From contig DAHU01000123.1 of NCBI GenBank assembly GCA_002495945.1, positions 1 to 6,257 of the forward strand: a stretch of 6,257 nucleotides of DNA, in the 5' to 3' direction. Made by a program: the position numbers and the translations under genes. This stretch comes from Euryarchaeota archaeon UBA13 (lineage in GTDB: Archaea > Thermoplasmatota > Poseidoniia > Poseidoniales > Poseidoniaceae). Below, in pieces: positions 5,908 to 6,257 of this stretch; within the stretch, counting starts at the first letter, position 1; every line of letters starts with the position of its first letter. The notes under the pieces are model-generated. The model was not told where the DNA came from, did not search any database, and worked only from the letters and a program-made list of their open reading frames with translations.

Positions 5908-6257
5908 ATGGGGATTAGCAAAGTCACAGTGATTGGAGCCGGAACAATGGGGGCGGGAATCGCTCAAGTCTGTGCTCAAGCGGGATGGAAAACCACGCTT
6001 TATGACGCATATCCTGATGGTCTTGAACGAGGTATGCAAAGAATTGAAGCATTTTGGGACAAGGGTATTGCGAGAGGAAAAACCACTATCGAGCAAAAAC
6101 AGGAATGGTCGGCAAACTTATCACCAAATGCAGACCTACCAAGTGCAGTAAAGGATTCAGATTTAGTAATCGAAGCAGTACCTGAAATTCTTGAACTGAA
6201 ACAACGAATATTCCAAGAGATAGCCCCGCACTGCGCTGATACTACCGTTTTTGCCAC
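5908..6257 (+). CDS. 3-hydroxyacyl-CoA dehydrogenase, NAD-binding domain (partial, C-terminus off right edge)
   Basis: I translated this frame by hand: 116 codons from the ATG at 5908 stay open to the window edge. It begins with the family's signature KVTVIGAGTMGAGIAQ (5-20; G10, G12, G15 of the NAD loop). D33, at the end of the second strand (TTLYD), selects NAD over NADP. VIEAVPE (87-93) follows, a hallmark of 3-hydroxyacyl-CoA and 3-hydroxybutyryl-CoA dehydrogenases (Hbd, PaaH, FadB N-domain), then E-LKQ-IF-E. The enzyme oxidises a 3-hydroxyacyl-CoA to the 3-oxoacyl-CoA in beta-oxidation or in the lower part of the phenylacetate and benzoyl-CoA pathways. The catalytic His/Glu pair and the C-terminal dimerisation domain lie beyond the window, as would any fused enoyl-CoA hydratase domain. 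The gene starts 1 nt after the transporter stop with a weak SD, so it is in the same operon as the oxygenase. Confidence 0.92.
   Translation, partial: MGISKVTVIGAGTMGAGIAQVCAQAGWKTTLYDAYPDGLERGMQRIEAFWDKGIARGKTTIEQKQEWSANLSPNADLPSAVKDSDLVIEAVPEILELKQRIFQEIAPHCADTTVFA

Noticed and set aside
5933..6257. Open frames on both strands over the dehydrogenase start
   Set aside because: The plus-strand frame from 5908 carries the full NAD-binding signature; the others are shadows of it.

Overview
The window looks like chromosomal DNA from a euryarchaeon, most likely a marine planktonic lineage such as Poseidoniales (Marine Group II). The best evidence is the protein at 2589-3203. It ends in a bacterio-opsin-activator type helix-turn-helix (HTH_10), a family that is essentially archaeal. 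Moderate GC, tight gene packing, very short intergenic gaps and a mixture of strong Shine-Dalgarno (SD) sites with starts that have none fit this. The lineage is an inference; no rRNA or other phylogenetic marker is present.

Layout: (1) 1-647, minus strand: the N-terminal 215 residues of an FAD-dependent oxidoreductase resembling the geranylgeranyl reductase family; its C-terminus lies beyond the left edge. (2) Only 31 bp separate it from a divergent plus-strand run: moaE (679-1125), moaC (1130-1579), a class II fructose-1,6-bisphosphatase glpX (1628-2584) and the HTH_10 regulator (2589-3203). Gaps of 4, 48 and 4 nt suggest one transcript. (3) A 50-bp gap containing a perfect 12-bp palindrome separates these from a second plus-strand run: a BoxB-like di-iron acyl-CoA oxygenase (3254-4414), an unrecognised 178-residue protein (4429-4965), a ten-helix EamA/DMT transporter (4962-5906) and the start of a 3-hydroxyacyl-CoA dehydrogenase (5908 to the right edge). 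These four genes are separated by 14 nt, a 4-nt overlap and 1 nt.

Working together: MoaE and MoaC catalyse two steps of molybdenum cofactor synthesis. GlpX serves gluconeogenesis or a sugar-phosphate cycle. The most interesting part is the second run. An oxygenase of the benzoyl-CoA epoxidase type sits with a transporter and a beta-oxidation type dehydrogenase, directly downstream of a transcription factor and a candidate operator. A possible reading is a small, regulated module for aerobic, CoA-thioester-dependent breakdown of an aromatic or other unsaturated carboxylic acid. The substrate, the reductase partner and the role of the 178-residue protein cannot be determined from this window.

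I found no tRNA, rRNA, CRISPR array, insertion sequence or long repeat. There is no gene-free stretch over 300 bases.
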